DNA from: Diabrotica undecimpunctata
Lineage: Eukaryota > Arthropoda > Insecta > Coleoptera > Chrysomelidae
Assembly: GCF_040954645.1 (NCBI RefSeq)
Contig: NC_092807.1
Location: forward strand, 49,670,991 to 49,734,990
Reading direction: 5' to 3'
Length of the DNA stretch: 64,000 bases
Shown here in pieces: positions 1 through 11,059 of the stretch. The stretch's first letter is position 1; every line of letters starts with the position of its first letter. The notes below the pieces were generated by a model. It had not been told where the DNA came from, did not search any database, and saw only the letters and a program-made list of their open reading frames with translations. The position numbers were made by a program, and so were the translations under genes.

Positions 1-132
1 CTCTACTATGTATGTTACTATAAGATATCTTCTGTTATTGTTAGTATATCCTACATTTCTAATTATTTTTCTTGATCTAAGCAATTCCAAATCTTCAAAT
101 GTCAATAAATCTAAAGTTACGCTTTCACTGGT
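1..132 (-). CDS. CCDC61: CCDC61/VFL3 homologue, exon 3 (partial, runs off left edge)
   Basis: Read on the minus strand from 132 down to 1, this is 44 codons in phase 0, starting TSESVTLDLLTFEDLELLRS and ending RRYLIVTYIVE at the window edge. Vertebrate CCDC61 has SSESVTLDLLTYTDLESLRN followed by KRYLILIYSVEFDRI at the same place, so the order and spacing fit; a short linker (about 15 residues) between the two blocks differs. The acceptor is TTGTAG just before ACC. The preceding exon (7581-7499) ends in phase 0, which matches. Family knowledge: CCDC61 (VFL3 in algae) has an XRCC4-like N-terminal head and a coiled coil, and helps organise centrosomes, spindles and basal bodies. The coiled coil must lie left of the window. 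Intron 2 (133-7498) is filled with transposon remains. Confidence 0.93.
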
Positions 133-579
133 CTACAATAAATATTAATAGTGTGAATGTAAGAGGTCTAAAGTGTACGTTTGGTAGCATGTTATAAAAG
201 AAAACTTTATTTGAGAACTTTGTACCAATTCAAATCATTTTAAGGAATAATTAATTATGAATTAATTAATTAGAATTAATAGAACAGAGAAAATCATCAA
301 CAAAGAGGACAAAATTCGATATGGGCAGCTCTCATCCCATATCCAAAGTGGTTATAAATAAGTTTATAATAGATATCTCAACAACGTTTGCGCAGAGCTA
401 CAGCAGCATGCCAGCTCGTTACAAAACAAGAGAGCTGTTTAAAAAAAAAGCAGTATGCAATGCTAACAATTCATTAGTAACAGAAATAATACAGATATGG
501 CGTAATTACGGTGAACCATTATATTTAAGCTATATCTATGGTTAGATTAGGGCAAAAGAAATGTAGTAAAAACCATTAG

Positions 580-1245
580 AGGCCATGACAAAACAAAAAC
601 AAACTCAGAACACTAAAGGTCCAAAAAGACCAAGGTCAGACGGAAGCACACCATCCGAAAGCCAACGCAAAGTAAAAAGGCCAAGAACCGAATCAAATTT
701 CATCAAAGCTTCAGCTTCTGTAAGATTGCAGCAGTACTAACAATACTAACAATATTCCCAGAAGCCAAGATGGATGTGGATAAGCTTAAGGTAGTCTTGG
801 TGGAAATTCTGGAAGCAGGACCTCAGATTCGCTTCCTGGAGACTACCCACTGGCCGGGTTTCTTAGAACTTAACTGTGCGGAGGACACAAGTGCGAGGTG
901 GCTAAAGGGGGTGATTCCAACCCTAAAGCCTAGAAAGGGAGCATCTCTCAGGTCTTTGGAGGGAAAATATATACCCAAGCGGCACTCATACACTGTCTTC
1001 ATATACGAGGAAGATAGGGAACGTCTTTAGTTCAAAAGGTTCCTTAATAGACTAACAATAAGTAGCCATGGGCTCAGGATACATCTGTAGATAATTTGGG
1101 GTAGCAAACCTTCAGATAAAGAGGTTTTGAAGACCTTCTCAATTGATTCTGAATGTCGAGAAGAGCTCCAGAAATTAAAAATGTCACCCTTTTTCGGAGT
1201 GGGAAAGTTAGCTTTCCGATATAAGAAAGGGATTCGCCGAATTTT
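580..1245 (+). pseudogene. Retrotransposon ORF1 remnant with DUF4780-like domain
   Basis: Three frames carry successive parts of one protein. 580-740 reads a basic, serine-rich leader (GPKRPRSDGSTPSESQRKVK). 770-1030 is open for 86 codons (MDVDKLKVVLVEILEAG to YEEDRERL) and contains ARWLKGVIPTLKPRKGASLR, a block I associate with the DUF4780 domain of insect retroelement ORF1 proteins. 1031-1245 continues in broken frames and ends FSIDSECREELQKLKMSPFF, the usual domain end. Stops and frameshifts show it is dead. No reverse transcriptase follows directly. The assignment rests on remembered family motifs, not on a search. It lies in intron 2 of CCDC61. Confidence 0.6.
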
Positions 1246-1576
1246 ACGGCAGACCTAATAAGCAAAGACAGGAAAACAGTCAAAGCCGTAGTAGGTCAGG
1301 CACTGTAAGCTGAATATGCAGTTGAAGCTGATGGGATACAAATTGTGTTACCTAGAAGAATATACAGCAGTATACAGCATATGTGTGTTAGTGTGACAGC
1401 CTGGCAAATGTGCATTAGGCGAAGAAAGTCACCGGAAAAGAGCTACATGGAAGGTTCAGTCACGAAGCTATTAGACCATTTAAAAAGGGTCAGGCTAGAG
1501 AATATTACCTAGGGCTAGAGGACCACAATAGATCTAAAAAGGTCACAGCGGAATAAGCCAAAAGCCACCTTATTAA

Positions 1577-1624
1577 ATATATCTATATATCTATCTATAT
1601 ATCTGTCTATCTATCTATCTATCT
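1577..1624. repeat. (TCTA/TATC)n microsatellite
   Basis: Tetranucleotide TATC/TCTA units with a few interruptions. It abuts a tRNA-like sequence on its right, the way microsatellite tails often abut SINEs. Confidence 0.85.
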
Positions 1625-1625
1625 A

Positions 1626-1675
1626 GGCTCAATATGAGTGAGCGCTTAACCACTCTACCACTCGACCAAGAGGTC
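1626..1675 (-). repeat. tRNA-derived SINE head (5' fragment)
   Basis: On the minus strand it reads CCTCTTGGTCGAGTGG then TAGAGTGGTTAAGCGCTC. TGGTCGAGTGG matches the pol III A-box consensus TRGYNNARNNG at every constrained position, and the context resembles a class II tRNA D-arm. There is no B box before the microsatellite, so it is a truncated SINE or tRNA pseudogene, not a functional tRNA. Confidence 0.5.
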
Positions 1676-1734
1676 TATTGTGACTATACTACTAATGAAA
1701 TAAACATCGATCAAAATGATTATGAAAAGAATCA

Positions 1735-2425
1735 TATATTATAATGGAAGAATTGAATCAGCTCTAAAGAAAATAGCACAACACAAATCTAATGGTGTAA
1801 ATGCAATTCCATCTGAGGTGTAAAAAAATATGGGAAAGAAAAGTCATACACTACTTATGTCAACTCATATGGACACGTTGAATGGCTTACTGACTAGACA
1901 ACTTTCGTTATTGTTCCTTTGTATAAAAAAGGTTCGACCACAGAACGTAACATCCATAGATTAATCTCGTTGAGAACACACCAAGTAAAATCCTTCTACA
2001 GATAATACACAATATATTAGATTAATTTATTGCCAGACAAATAGTTCCTGAACAAACCGGATTCGTAAAGGGAAGGAAACACGACAGCTAGTTTTAAATA
2101 TAAGACAACTTTTTAAAAAATCAAGAGAATACAACGTCCTTAAGTATCTGTTTCGTGGACTACGAGAAAACCCTAGGTAATATACCATGGTATCTACTAT
2201 GGCCAATTCTGATTAAAATGAACATTTAGTTAAAAATTCACCTAGTTAAATTCCTACAAGTTTGTATGAAAAAAATAAAGCATTCGTGAAACATATATTC
2301 TTTGTGGTATAAAATTCCTTCTAGATGAATGGGAAGAAGGCATTACAGAATGTGGAGTAAACGTGCCCAATCTTTGCTTTGCTGATGACACGGTATTTAT
2401 AGCCAAAATTGAGAAAGAGATTAAT
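1735..2425 (+). pseudogene. LINE reverse transcriptase fragment (RTE/Jockey-type)
   Basis: Broken plus-strand frames give successive reverse transcriptase blocks: KIAQHKSNGVNAIPSEV (fingers), TTFVIVPLYKKGSTTERN, then IVPEQTGFVKGRK, REYNV, and finally GITECGVNVPNLCFADDTVF. The last holds the FADD active-site motif of domain C. Several stops and frame changes separate the blocks, so it is not functional. The sequence between FADD and the following AT-rich repeat (from about 2430) is not recognisable. Confidence 0.7.
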
Positions 2426-2429
2426 AATA

Positions 2430-2985
2430 ATAATGTAATAATAATGTTTATTTATTTCCCAATATACAATATACAACAATGTTACAATATGATAGTTCAA
2501 TATAATACAATTACAAATTAATTCTAAGTTAAATATTTTGTACAAACAGTTGTTAGCAAATAAACAAAGAAGAAATTCCCTGATGAACCAGAGGTTGTGC
2601 TCAGGGATTACACTCATTTACACTATTCAATATTTATTTTGTTCTACAATACCATTAGGTTGATAATATAAAAAAATGTTACAAAGTATACTGTATAGTA
2701 TTAGTTATATGATGAATTTAATTAAAGAAGATCGCATCCAAAATTTCAGATCCAGTATTCTTTAGAAATTTTGTAAAAATGGATTTAATCATGTTAAATA
2801 AGTTGATTTTTCTTATGTAGGTTTTATAGATCTCGGGTAAATAGTTAGTAGATTACATTCATACTCGACAAACTAAAAAATGAGTTAGAGAGGAACACGG
2901 ACTACGATAATAAAAACAAGACAAAAGTAATAAAAGGTAAAAGAAATAATAAATTAGACTTACAATCAATTTAATTTAACTAATC
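2430..2985. other. AT-rich stretch, unclassified interspersed repeat likely
   Basis: Begins with an (AATAAT)n run followed by TTTATTTATTTCCCAATATA. I see no coding region. A 98-codon minus-strand frame at 2321-2617 is low-complexity and overlaps the reverse transcriptase remnant, so I do not count it. Confidence 0.35.
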
Positions 2986-2987
2986 AG

Positions 2988-3032
2988 ACGACCGGTTTCG
3001 CTTTCTACAATATGCAAAGCATCTTCAGGTCA
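2988..3032 (-). ncRNA. Hammerhead-ribozyme-like motif, Penelope-type (locus a)
   Basis: On the minus strand: GAC (stem I 5' arm), CUGAAGA, one extra U, stem II GCUUU/AAAGC around a 12-nt loop, GAAA, then a palindromic stem III (ACCGGU), C as cleavage base, and GUC pairing with the initial GAC. This is the layout of a type I hammerhead with a minimal stem III. Such ribozymes are known from the pseudo-LTRs of Penelope-like elements. The extra U after CUGAAGA is non-canonical. Activity is unproven. Confidence 0.55.
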
Positions 3033-3039
3033 CGATACA

Positions 3040-3870
3040 AAGTTAAATAAATGATGCCGGTACTCTATTAATTGATGGTTGAAAGAACATGATTCAAACT
3101 ATCTTGTATTGTTGATTGGAGAACTCAAGTCAACTATTGTAATTGTTTAACAGTAAACAGGGAAGTTCTTGAGGAGACAGATTTTATCCAATGAAGTAGA
3201 GATAGGTGAAATGTAATTGTTTGTTTGATGAGAGTAATGTTCTATACCATTAAGTTCTTTAAAGTTATTTATATTTATTCTGGAGATATATTTATGAAAT
3301 GTGTGTTATTTATTGAGATTTTTATTTTTGTTTTGGGAGGTGACAGTTGTAAGACAATGAATAAGAATAGATGTACAAATTGTGTGGGTGTGCAATTAGA
3401 TTAGCTTGTAATTATCAAATTTCTTTGATAGAGTTATCTTGTAATATGTGGCAAATGGATGTAAAGTTCACTATATAAAGTTAAAAATTAAAATTGAGAC
3501 ACTTTAAAACACACAGAAAACACACAAAAAACACTTAAAAAACGGGGGGACGAAACAGACATTAAATTTAAAAAAGGGGGAGGATTTGGAAGAACTACAT
3601 CTCTTATTTTGAGACAATGAGGTTTTTGAGACCACTACTGACAGGGATTAACTGATCGCCAAAGATCCCCAAACATCGCCCCTATCTTAACCCCCTTAAG
3701 ATCTAATCTGGGAATAAATTTAATTCTCATGCATGGATAATTTTTCGACAGAAAAATATTCCCCCAGCCCGCGGAGTGAAGAGTCTCGCCTATTAACTTT
3801 AAATAGCCTAATCGGCGCGGTATTTACTTTGATATCACGTCTATGCTGATTAAAAACTCTTTTTTCTTCT
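3040..3870. other. AT-rich intron sequence, no gene recognised
   Basis: No coding region or clear repeat seen. 3536-3545 has a short G run, and 3480-3540 has repeated ACAC/AAAAC-rich segments. Confidence 0.4.
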
Positions 3871-3872
3871 TC

Positions 3873-4217
3873 TCATTGCGCCGTCTCCTTTCGAAGGTTG
3901 GCGATCCAAATGGCAATTGTAGTTTTGGAAACTGCTGCGCGAAAGATCTCTCCGGATGAGCTTTCGAACGATCTCCTCAGGTCTTTCAGCCACGAGTTCT
4001 GGCGTCTTTCTATTGATCTTTTGCCCGGTACTTTTCCTTCCAGTATAACTTGAAGTAATCCATATCTTTCGCCTCTCAACACATGACCCAAGTATTGCAT
4101 TTTCCTCTCTTTGATTATTCTTAGTAATTCTTTTTGTTTACACATGCGACGAAGTACCTCAACATTAGTAACTCTTTGTACCCATGGAATCCTTAACATT
4201 CGTCTGTATATATACAT
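3873..4217 (-). pseudogene. LINE ORF2 C-terminal fragment (family with 'YRRMLRIPW')
   Basis: An open frame of 114 codons starts MYIYRRMLRIPWVQRVTNVE and contains RMQYLGHVLRGERYGLLQ-like and SWLKDLR blocks. These are the conserved tail downstream of the reverse transcriptase in RTE-related LINEs. It ends with a stop just after the conserved NLRKETA. The same family recurs at 47640-49095, 51340-51592 and 58260-59690. It is 5' truncated, as is usual for LINE insertions. Confidence 0.75.
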
Positions 4218-4219
4218 CT

Positions 4220-5855
4220 CAATTAAAAACTCAGTAATTATTTTTTAAATTTCTAGGTGGAACAGAGAAGAAACTTATTGAAGAGAGAGACAGTAAATAA
4301 CCATCTTAATTGAGACATCTGGCAAATTTAAATAAACACTTATTGTTCATATTTGTGAGTCGTAATTTTTACAGAGAAAGTGAAAGTTGAAATACGTGAA
4401 TTAAAACTTTATAAAGAACAGGACGTTCAAAATGCTTCAAGTTTAGATCGATAAACGTAATATGGTAGTACTGTTTAATCGTTTATCGAACTTTCAATAA
4501 TCTATTTTGGAATTCATTGCCATAAGCTTTTCTGCTCGTCTTTGTTTTTGTAAGTTAATAAACATACCATGTTCACATACGTTCGTCTCACTTTAAAACA
4601 CATTTTGGGTTTCTTTAATATCACCAAAAAATAATATCTATCTATATAAAAGGCTATGCTGACAGTGACATCTCACGCTGTAAGTCCAGTCAACTAACGG
4701 AGCCATATAGGAAAGAAATATGAACTACCATATTTCAATCATATTGATATTATACATTAATATAATTAATAATTAATTTTAATAATATTTTAAGGTACAA
4801 TTTATTATAAAACAATGTAAAGGTTTACGTTATTTTAGATTTAAAACCTTCTTTCCTAGCGTCATCTAGGAAAGAAAATATGAAAACTACTCAAATCTGA
4901 GTCAAATCTTCATATTTTGTTCTTGAAATAATACGTTCAATTAAAAATACTAAAAATATTAATTACATATATTAATACATATTAATTACACAGATAATTA
5001 ATAATACGAATATTTATTATTATTTTTTTCGCAAAATTGACAAAAATCTTGGTTGCTTTAATTTAAAGGTAAGATTTATTTTGCAAAATAATTTATATGT
5101 TAGTTTATATTTATTTGGTTTATATGCAAGAAGGTACGTGCTGGTTTTGTACATAGATCGATTTCATAAGACGACAGTTAATTTTTTTAAAACTTTTTTA
5201 TAACAACTCGAGAAATATCGGACCGACTTAGGTAATTTTGATTTTAAAATATTTGTATAAATCTGACATTTCAATCATATTTTGTTTTGAAACGGTACAA
5301 ATGGGTACAATTGATTTATTGCTAACAATTTTGATTAATGACGTATAATATATATTATACCTCATACATCACTGGTTTATAAATTTATAAAGAAATATTT
5401 ATTTAATAGAGAAATAACATTGAATATAAAGAAATAAAGGCTTTAGAAAATTTATAAAGTAATATATATTGCCTTTAATTGATTTAGAGCGTGTATATCA
5501 CTTCTACATATTTCGTAATGACATTGCTTCGTTGTATCAAATTGATATGCTAATTTAGGCACTTTTTTATTTATTTTAGTATTTTTTTTGTCAATAAATA
5601 GACTTTCTGTGGTATTTTTTATCCCATTTAGGTATGTGTTCACATGCACTTTATTGTTATTTATATTATTAACCTAACCTAACATGTTTGTTTACAAAAA
5701 ACTGTACGGAAAGAATAGCTGACACTAGTTTGCGATAAAAAGTCGCATTAATGATTTAAATAGTTTTTTAGTGTTTTGTGGTAGGTGTAGAATACATCGT
5801 CGGATCGTGACGTATGATTACATCATTGGAAAACAGAAGAGAAGGGAACAAATAT
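4220..5855. other. AT-rich intron sequence; possible Helitron-like start near 4630
   Basis: No gene was found. 4630-4670 reads TCTATCTATATAAAAGGC, which resembles the start of some insect Helitrons, but I found no matching CTRR end or hairpin. Frame 5452-5649 (minus) is unrecognised and of AT-rich composition; I do not call it a gene. Confidence 0.3.
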
Positions 5856-5857
5856 GT

Positions 5858-6370
5858 TAAGACAGAAAAAACACACATGGCGGCAATGCCAAAAGGGTAT
5901 TATATCATATCTCCGTTGTTATTAGTCCGATTGGAGCGTGTGATGTGTTGAATGAAAGGTAAGGAATAAAGAATATACTAACATAGAAAAAACAAATAAG
6001 GCAGCTACCAAAAGGGCAGTACACCGTATCTTCAATATTAATGCACATATAGCGACATAGGAGATATCATAAGACACTATGAATAAAAATATATTTACTG
6101 TAAGACAAATTTTAATTTATTGACTTAAAGAAAGTCTCTGGCTAAGTACTAAAAAAACAACTGACCGAATCCTAAAAAACAAACAAAGCAACTACCAAAA
6201 GGGCGTTACACAGCATTTCGTTATTAATGAACGTATAGCGATATACGAGATATTACATGACACTATGGATGATAATAGACACACTATAAGGTAAAATTTG
6301 CTTTATTGGCCTGAAGAAGGCCTCTGACTGAGTACAAAATATACAATAGCCAAATCCTAGCATATGACTC
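5858..6370. repeat. Three imperfect tandem units around CTACCAAAAGGGC
   Basis: The block AAAACAAA..GCAACTACCAAAAGGGCGT recurs near 5889 (short unit), 6006 and 6193. Each is followed by similar text (TATAGCGA...GAGATAT then ACACTATG). The spacing between the last two is about 187 bases. It looks like a decayed satellite-like array or the internal repeat of a non-autonomous element. Confidence 0.6.
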
Positions 6371-6438
6371 ATCAAATAAAACGACACGCAACATGTAGTA
6401 GATATAATGTATATAGGGTGCCATCAAATATATGTATC

Positions 6439-6442
<4 letters not shown>

Positions 6443-6496
<54 letters not shown>
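6443..6496. repeat. (TA)n microsatellite
   Basis: Uninterrupted TA dinucleotide run. Open frames across it (MYIYIYI) are artefacts of the repeat. Confidence 0.95.
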
Positions 6497-6499
<3 letters not shown>

Positions 6500-6724
6500 G
6501 ATACAGTAAAAAAATGGTCAAAAGAGTCAGAAGAGTATCAGATCATACTTTATATTTACTTGGTTTACATGAAAGAAGTTTATTGTTTAAAAAATTTAAC
6601 GAGTGACTTCAGAGTGCCATCAATTGAACCTTCCGTCGCATGCGATGGGCAGAATTACTAGTTGTTTTATAACATTTTAAAAGTGTCAATAAGAATTCAA
6701 TGTAAATTTTAAATAAAGTAGACA

Positions 6725-7125
6725 AAAATAGACAATATCCCTGTTTAAGGCCCTCTGATACATGTTTTCTTTAGATCCATTCTTGTCAAAACTTTAAATG
6801 GAGATTTTAAAGGTACTGTTTCGTAGGCCTTTTCGAGATCTATGAAGACAAGATCGGTAAGATTTCTAACAACAAGTTTCTCGATTACTTTTTGGAGAGT
6901 AAAAATATTGTGCATACGAGACTTTCCTGCCCGGAAGCTGCTCTGTTCCTCTATTTGTTGGAACTACGTCTCTATTCGTTTTTTAAGGATTCGGCTATAC
7001 AACCTTCTCACCGAGTTAGTGACGCTAATGCCTCTATAATTATAGCATACTTTTCTGTCTCCTTTTTTGTAGATGGGCATTATGCTAAATTCCAACCTGT
7101 AAGAATATTTCGGCTTTGACTATTA
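6725..7125 (-). pseudogene. LINE reverse transcriptase fragment
   Basis: Minus-strand reading gives MPIYKKGDRK, YNYRGISVTNSV, RRLYSRILKKRIETQ, then SFRAGKSRMHNIFTLQKVIE and DLVFIDLEKAYETV. These are reverse transcriptase domains 1 to A, including the FIDLEKAY form of the first catalytic aspartate block. The fragment stops soon after domain A. It sits in intron 2 of CCDC61, about 370 bases from exon 2. Confidence 0.7.
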
Positions 7126-7498
7126 TACTGGACTTTTCGTCCTCCAGGCTTGACGCCGGTTTCAAAATAGAATTTTAAGAAAATTAGACATTAAAGTTTA
7201 ATTTTTCAAAATAAATTTTGAAAATGGATTCTGACCATCACGTCAAATCAATCATCAAATAAAATAGTCAAAATCTTACGATTTTACTTAATTCCCATTA
7301 TATATTAATAACTTTAAAACGAAAAATTTGATACGAAAATACCTCTAGAACAATTTACCGAGAATAATGTACTAAAAATAAAATACAGAACAATCCACAT
7401 ATAGAACTTACACAAAGGCGAAAACGAAGCTTTTTTTTTAATAATTCCTACTTATCTTTTTCTAATAGCTAAGATTATATTTTAAACTGTCTACTTAC

Positions 7499-7581
7499 CC
7501 GTAAAAGACCTGATTTGATCATTGCAACAAATATATCAAACTGTTTAAAATTTCCTGTTTTACGTGTTAAGTTTTCTATAT
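7499..7581 (-). CDS. CCDC61: CCDC61/VFL3 homologue, exon 2
   Basis: Minus-strand exon of 83 nt. The acceptor is TTTTTTAG at 7583-7582 and the donor is CGG|GTAAGT at 7498. Two bases complete a tyrosine codon begun in exon 1; 27 codons follow: IENLTRKTGNFKQFDIFVAM then IKSGLLR. Vertebrate CCDC61 has IEDLTHKTGNFKQFNIFCHM here; the near-identity of LT.KTGNFKQF makes the call strong. It ends in phase 0, matching exon 3 at position 132. The two flanking introns are 7.4 kb and 4.5 kb, both mostly transposon sequence. Confidence 0.95.
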
Positions 7582-7759
7582 CTAAAAAATATTTAGAGAT
7601 GACAAAAATGTTCTATATGCATTACCTATTTATATTATCAGAAAATATGATTCTCATCTATTATTTAGGATTAGATTACTAAAAGGGAACAAAAAAGATA
7701 AATCAATATTATTCTTGTCTTCTTCAATTTTTGTTTCCTATAAATCTGAACTCTCATCA

Positions 7760-8218
7760 TCAAAAATGGCCAGAGGATGTCAGCAGGAGGGAGTTTTATC
7801 TCCTCTTTTAAGGAATCTTGTCATGGATGGGCTGATAACTAGACTAAGCAACGAAATGCATTACGTCCTGAGCTATTTGGATCTATTTGGATTATATAGT
7901 CATCTTTAAGACCAAATTTAAACACACAGTCAAAGATATAAGGCAACAGGCTCTAACTATAGTTACAGGATAGACTTCAAATGTAGCCCAGAAGTCCAAA
8001 ATCATAAAATTTACCAGAAGGAGGAATTTAATGGGATTGGAACCTCTGATCCTAAATCTGGAGAGTGAGGTAAAGTATCTTGGGATAATATTAGAATGTA
8101 GGTATACTTGGAATCAGCTAATAGAACGAATAACTAAGAGAGCGGTTACTACTTTAATGGTAGCCAGACGCACTCATAAAAAAATGTGGGATTTAAATCC
8201 AGACATGTTATATGACTG
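7760..8218 (+). pseudogene. I/Jockey-like LINE ORF2, left half of an interrupted copy
   Basis: Plus-strand frames read ARGCQQEGVLSPLLRNLVMD (reverse transcriptase domain B) and SEVKYLGIILECRYTWNQ (domain E), then AVTTLMVARRTHKK and LNPDMLY. The YADD region between is degraded. The reading resumes at about 9335 (IYSSIVW ... KCKDLIVLEF), so the copy was split by the RTE insertion at about 8225-9330. Several stops show it is dead. Confidence 0.7.
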
Positions 8219-8224
8219 AACATG

Positions 8225-9330
8225 TTATACAGACCGGACGCTAAGTTAGACTTCTATCAGCCTAGAGAACAAGCTAAATTTAGATCGGGATACTGAACTA
8301 ACGACCAGTTACCAGTGATAAAGAATCTGATAGAGAAGAAGTCTGCAGAATACAACAAACTATTGGCACTGATATTTGTCGACTACGAGAAAACATTCGA
8401 TACTATAAGCCATCAGAAAATGTTAAAAGCATTGACGGAATGCCGAATAGACCATCGCTACACTAACACATTCAAATATATCTACCAAAATGCCACAGCT
8501 AGCGTAAGACTATCTGAACAAGAAAAAAATAAATTCTGTAAACTGCGAGGAGTATGGCAAGGAGACAACGTTTCTCGTCCTCGTCGTTATAGCCGATCGT
8601 ATGTATGATGCAATAATAATATTAGAAAAATTATATCACGCCTACTTGGAGGTCAGACTAAAGAGTAGTATGAACAAGACGCAAATAATGACTAATCTGG
8701 TGCTAAATCGAAATATTGCTGTCGATGGAAGGGATATTGTGCAGACTACATCGTATAAGTACTTAGGACATGAAATACGGTTGGGCAGAGATAACCAGGC
8801 ATGTGAGTTCCCACGTCGCATAGGATTAGCCTGGGCAGCGTTAGGTAAATTAAACTATGTATTTAAATCGGATCTACCCATATGCCTCAAAAGAAAAATC
8901 TGTATTACCTTTACTCACTTATGGAGCGGAAAGATTAACACTCACAAAAAAGGTAGTGAATAAGATTCGCATCACTCAGAGGGCTATGGAGCGAAAGATG
9001 TTGAATATCTCTATGAGAGACCGAATCCCAAACGAAATACGTCACAGAACAAAAACAACAGTTGAAAGTCGAAAAAATCACGTCGCTAAAATGGAATTGG
9101 ACAGGACACGTCACTAGATTATCAGACAACCGATGGACAAAACGTATTGTCGAGTGGAGACCAAGACAAGAAGCGGTGCGGAGCAGAGGATGCCCACCAA
9201 CTAAATGGACTGACGACCTTAAGCGTGTTAGCAATAATTTAATGCAAGCCGCACAAGACAGAGACAGATGGAAAGAACTGAGGGAGACATATGTTCAACA
9301 GTGGACGCATACAGGTTGATGACGATGATG
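8225..9330 (+). mobile_element. 5'-truncated RTE-type LINE inserted in the I/Jockey-like copy
   Basis: Starts about 8245 with FYQPREQAKFRSGY and LALIFVDYEKTFDTISHQKM (domain A). After a deletion covering the active-site domain it reads TSYKYLGHEIRLGRDNQ, then KVEKITSLKWNWTGHVTRLS and CPPTKWTDDLKRVSNN, ending YVQQWTHTG and a stop. The tail after the stop is GATGACGATGATG, the short ATG-rich repeat typical of RTE 3' ends. Frameshifts near 8600, 8900 and 9060 disable it. ACATGTTATA occurs twice at the left junction (near 8206 and 8219), so the exact target duplication is unclear. Confidence 0.75.
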
Positions 9331-9334
9331 CTTT

Positions 9335-9585
9335 ATCGGATTTATAGCATGGTGGCAAAATCAACAACTATATATTCATCAATAGTGTGGTGCACTATAG
9401 TGTCACCCTTGAATTAAGCAAAGTGCAAAGACTTAATTGTCTTGGAATTCCAGTGTTTTATGAGAGGCAGACTAATGGCAGCTAGAGAGGCCTTAGTGGA
9501 CCTTCCTCCTTAACGCATGGTTATAAGGAGGAAGCGAGAATGGAATATTATAGACTGCGAAAAAACTTGAGAGCAACTTAACGGC
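9335..9585 (+). pseudogene. I/Jockey-like LINE ORF2, right half of the interrupted copy
   Basis: Continues the 7760-8218 reading: MLYRIYSMVAKSTTIYSSIV, then KVQRLNCLGIP-like and LVDLPPL-like text in broken frames. The expected gap between LNPDMLY and this block matches the intact family order, which supports a clean interruption by the RTE. Confidence 0.6.
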
Positions 9586-9620
9586 TGTGTGTGTGCGTGT
9601 GTGCGTGTGTGTGTGTGTAT
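9586..9620. repeat. (TG)n microsatellite
   Basis: TGTGTGTGCG-type run directly after the LINE 3' region. Confidence 0.9.
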
Positions 9621-9821
9621 TGGCCAGCTCAAAATTTTATTAAAATTATCATTTTTATAGATACAATTTCCCAGCTTTAGCTGAGATGCATTATATTTTA
9701 ATAAATATTAATAATGTACCGTTTTTCAATAAAACGAGCAGTTCTAATTTAGGTAAATATATTTATTTATAAGTTTAAAATACGATAGTATCCTAACAAC
9801 TGAGCTAGCTAATATTCCCAT

Positions 9822-10180
9822 CCTTTTGGCTTTACAACCCTGTGTGGGTCCTAGCCTCCCCAAGAATTTTTTTCCAGTCGTCCCTATCCATCGCCTTCCT
9901 CCGCCAAGCACGTATTTCCATATTTCTCATATCTTGGTCTATGTTGTCTAGGAATCTTGTTCTAGGTCTTCCTCTTCTTCTTTGGCCAATAGGTCTATCA
10001 AGGAGCGTTTTTCTAGCTGGGTCGGTTTGCTCCATTCGCATTACATGGCCTACCCACCTCAGACGTCCTATCTTAATGTGTTGTACGATATCTGGTTCCT
10101 GGTATATTCTATAGAGTTCGAAGTTGTATCGTCTTCTCCAGACGCCATTTTCATGTACCGCGAATCTATGGAGCGGTAGC
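9822..10180 (-). pseudogene. RTE-type LINE 3' fragment (family RTE-1), near-twin of 62938-63285
   Basis: Minus-strand reading: YRIYQEPDIVQHIKIGRLRW, VGHVMRMEQTDPARKTLL, RRRGRPRTRFLDNIDQDMRN, ending ILGEARTHTGL and a stop. By eye it is about 95 percent identical over 350 bases to the copy at 62938-63285, so both inserted fairly recently. It is 5' truncated. Confidence 0.85.
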
Positions 10181-10184
10181 TAAT

Positions 10185-10740
10185 ATTAGCGATACTTATA
10201 AATACAAGTTATTATGTACTAGAATATTCTGGAATAGTCCACCTTTACTTACTTGCATTAACGCTTCGATTCTATTCCGGTCGATCCATCCGGAAGGTTC
10301 TCGAAGGCAGATCATCGTCGTCTCGAGATGCAACCATTATATGGGCTACGTCGAAATAAGCAAGTTCGGTACACTGCTCCCCTCTTAGATCTAAGCGTCC
10401 CGATCAGCAACTCTATATGTAGGCTCAGGATGGTGGAATCTACAGAACTCTCCAGCTCTGCATGAACCCCTCAGAAAGAAATAACAGTCTACTTGTCTTT
10501 GAAGGGCACAATCTCTTTGGATTAATGCAACACACAGTAATTCGTACGCCGGTTATTCGGAAGATCACGTCAAGCATGCTTCAGACAATCTTCCAATCCA
10601 TATTTTCTAGTGCATTTCTTCCTAGTCACCATATACAGCAAAGATCGAGGACCATCTTCTAATCTCAGTACTCTTCCAAATTTTTCAAAACTTTTTCAAA
10701 TGACTGAACTTCTTATAAAATACTGACGAGATTCCTTTAG
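10185..10740. other. No gene recognised
   Basis: Mixed composition, somewhat less AT-rich near 10260-10400. No frame resembles a known protein. It may be an unidentified repeat. Confidence 0.35.
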
Positions 10741-10741
10741 T

Positions 10742-11005
10742 CATCTCAAGATCTTGGGCAACACAGTGGTGTGGATTGCTGGTGTGGATTGCTGGTGTGG
10801 GAACGTAAAATTCTTCGAATGATATATGGCCCTTGCAGAGACAGCGTGACAAACGAATGGAGTGGCAGATACAATAACGAGCTAGAGTCTCTATTCGGAA
10901 AAGAAAATCTAGTCAGATATATAAAGGCCAATAGACTCAGATGGGCAGGCTCACGAAGGCTCAAGACTCACGAAGAGTTGTAGCGCCATTGATGATGATG
11001 ATGAT
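10742..11005 (+). pseudogene. RTE-type LINE 3' fragment
   Basis: Open frame WERKILRMIYGPCRDSVTNE followed by RYNNELESLFGKENLVRYIK and ANRLRWAGSRRL, the post-reverse-transcriptase tail of an RTE-like ORF2. The stop is followed by CCATTGATGATGATGATGAT, the RTE-type ATG-rich tail. The start has a 12-base tandem duplication (GTGTGGATTGCT). Confidence 0.75.
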
Positions 11006-11059
11006 AATAAAAAGTCGTGGCTGAGAGTTCGCATATCCATGATTAAAAACTGATCTTTT

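Noticed and set aside
1626..1675. tRNA gene
   Set aside because: Only the D-arm/A-box part is present; no anticodon arm or T arm can be drawn.
4630..4670. Helitron-like start (TCTATCTATATAAAAGGC)
   Set aside because: No CTRR end, terminal hairpin or Rep/helicase sequence found; too common a word in AT-rich DNA.
6364..6661. Open frames through TA repeat (80 and 84 codons)
   Set aside because: Most of the frame is the dinucleotide repeat (YIYIYI); no conserved flanks. The same applies to 18805-19032, 56263-56607, 56310-56495 and 58111-58293.
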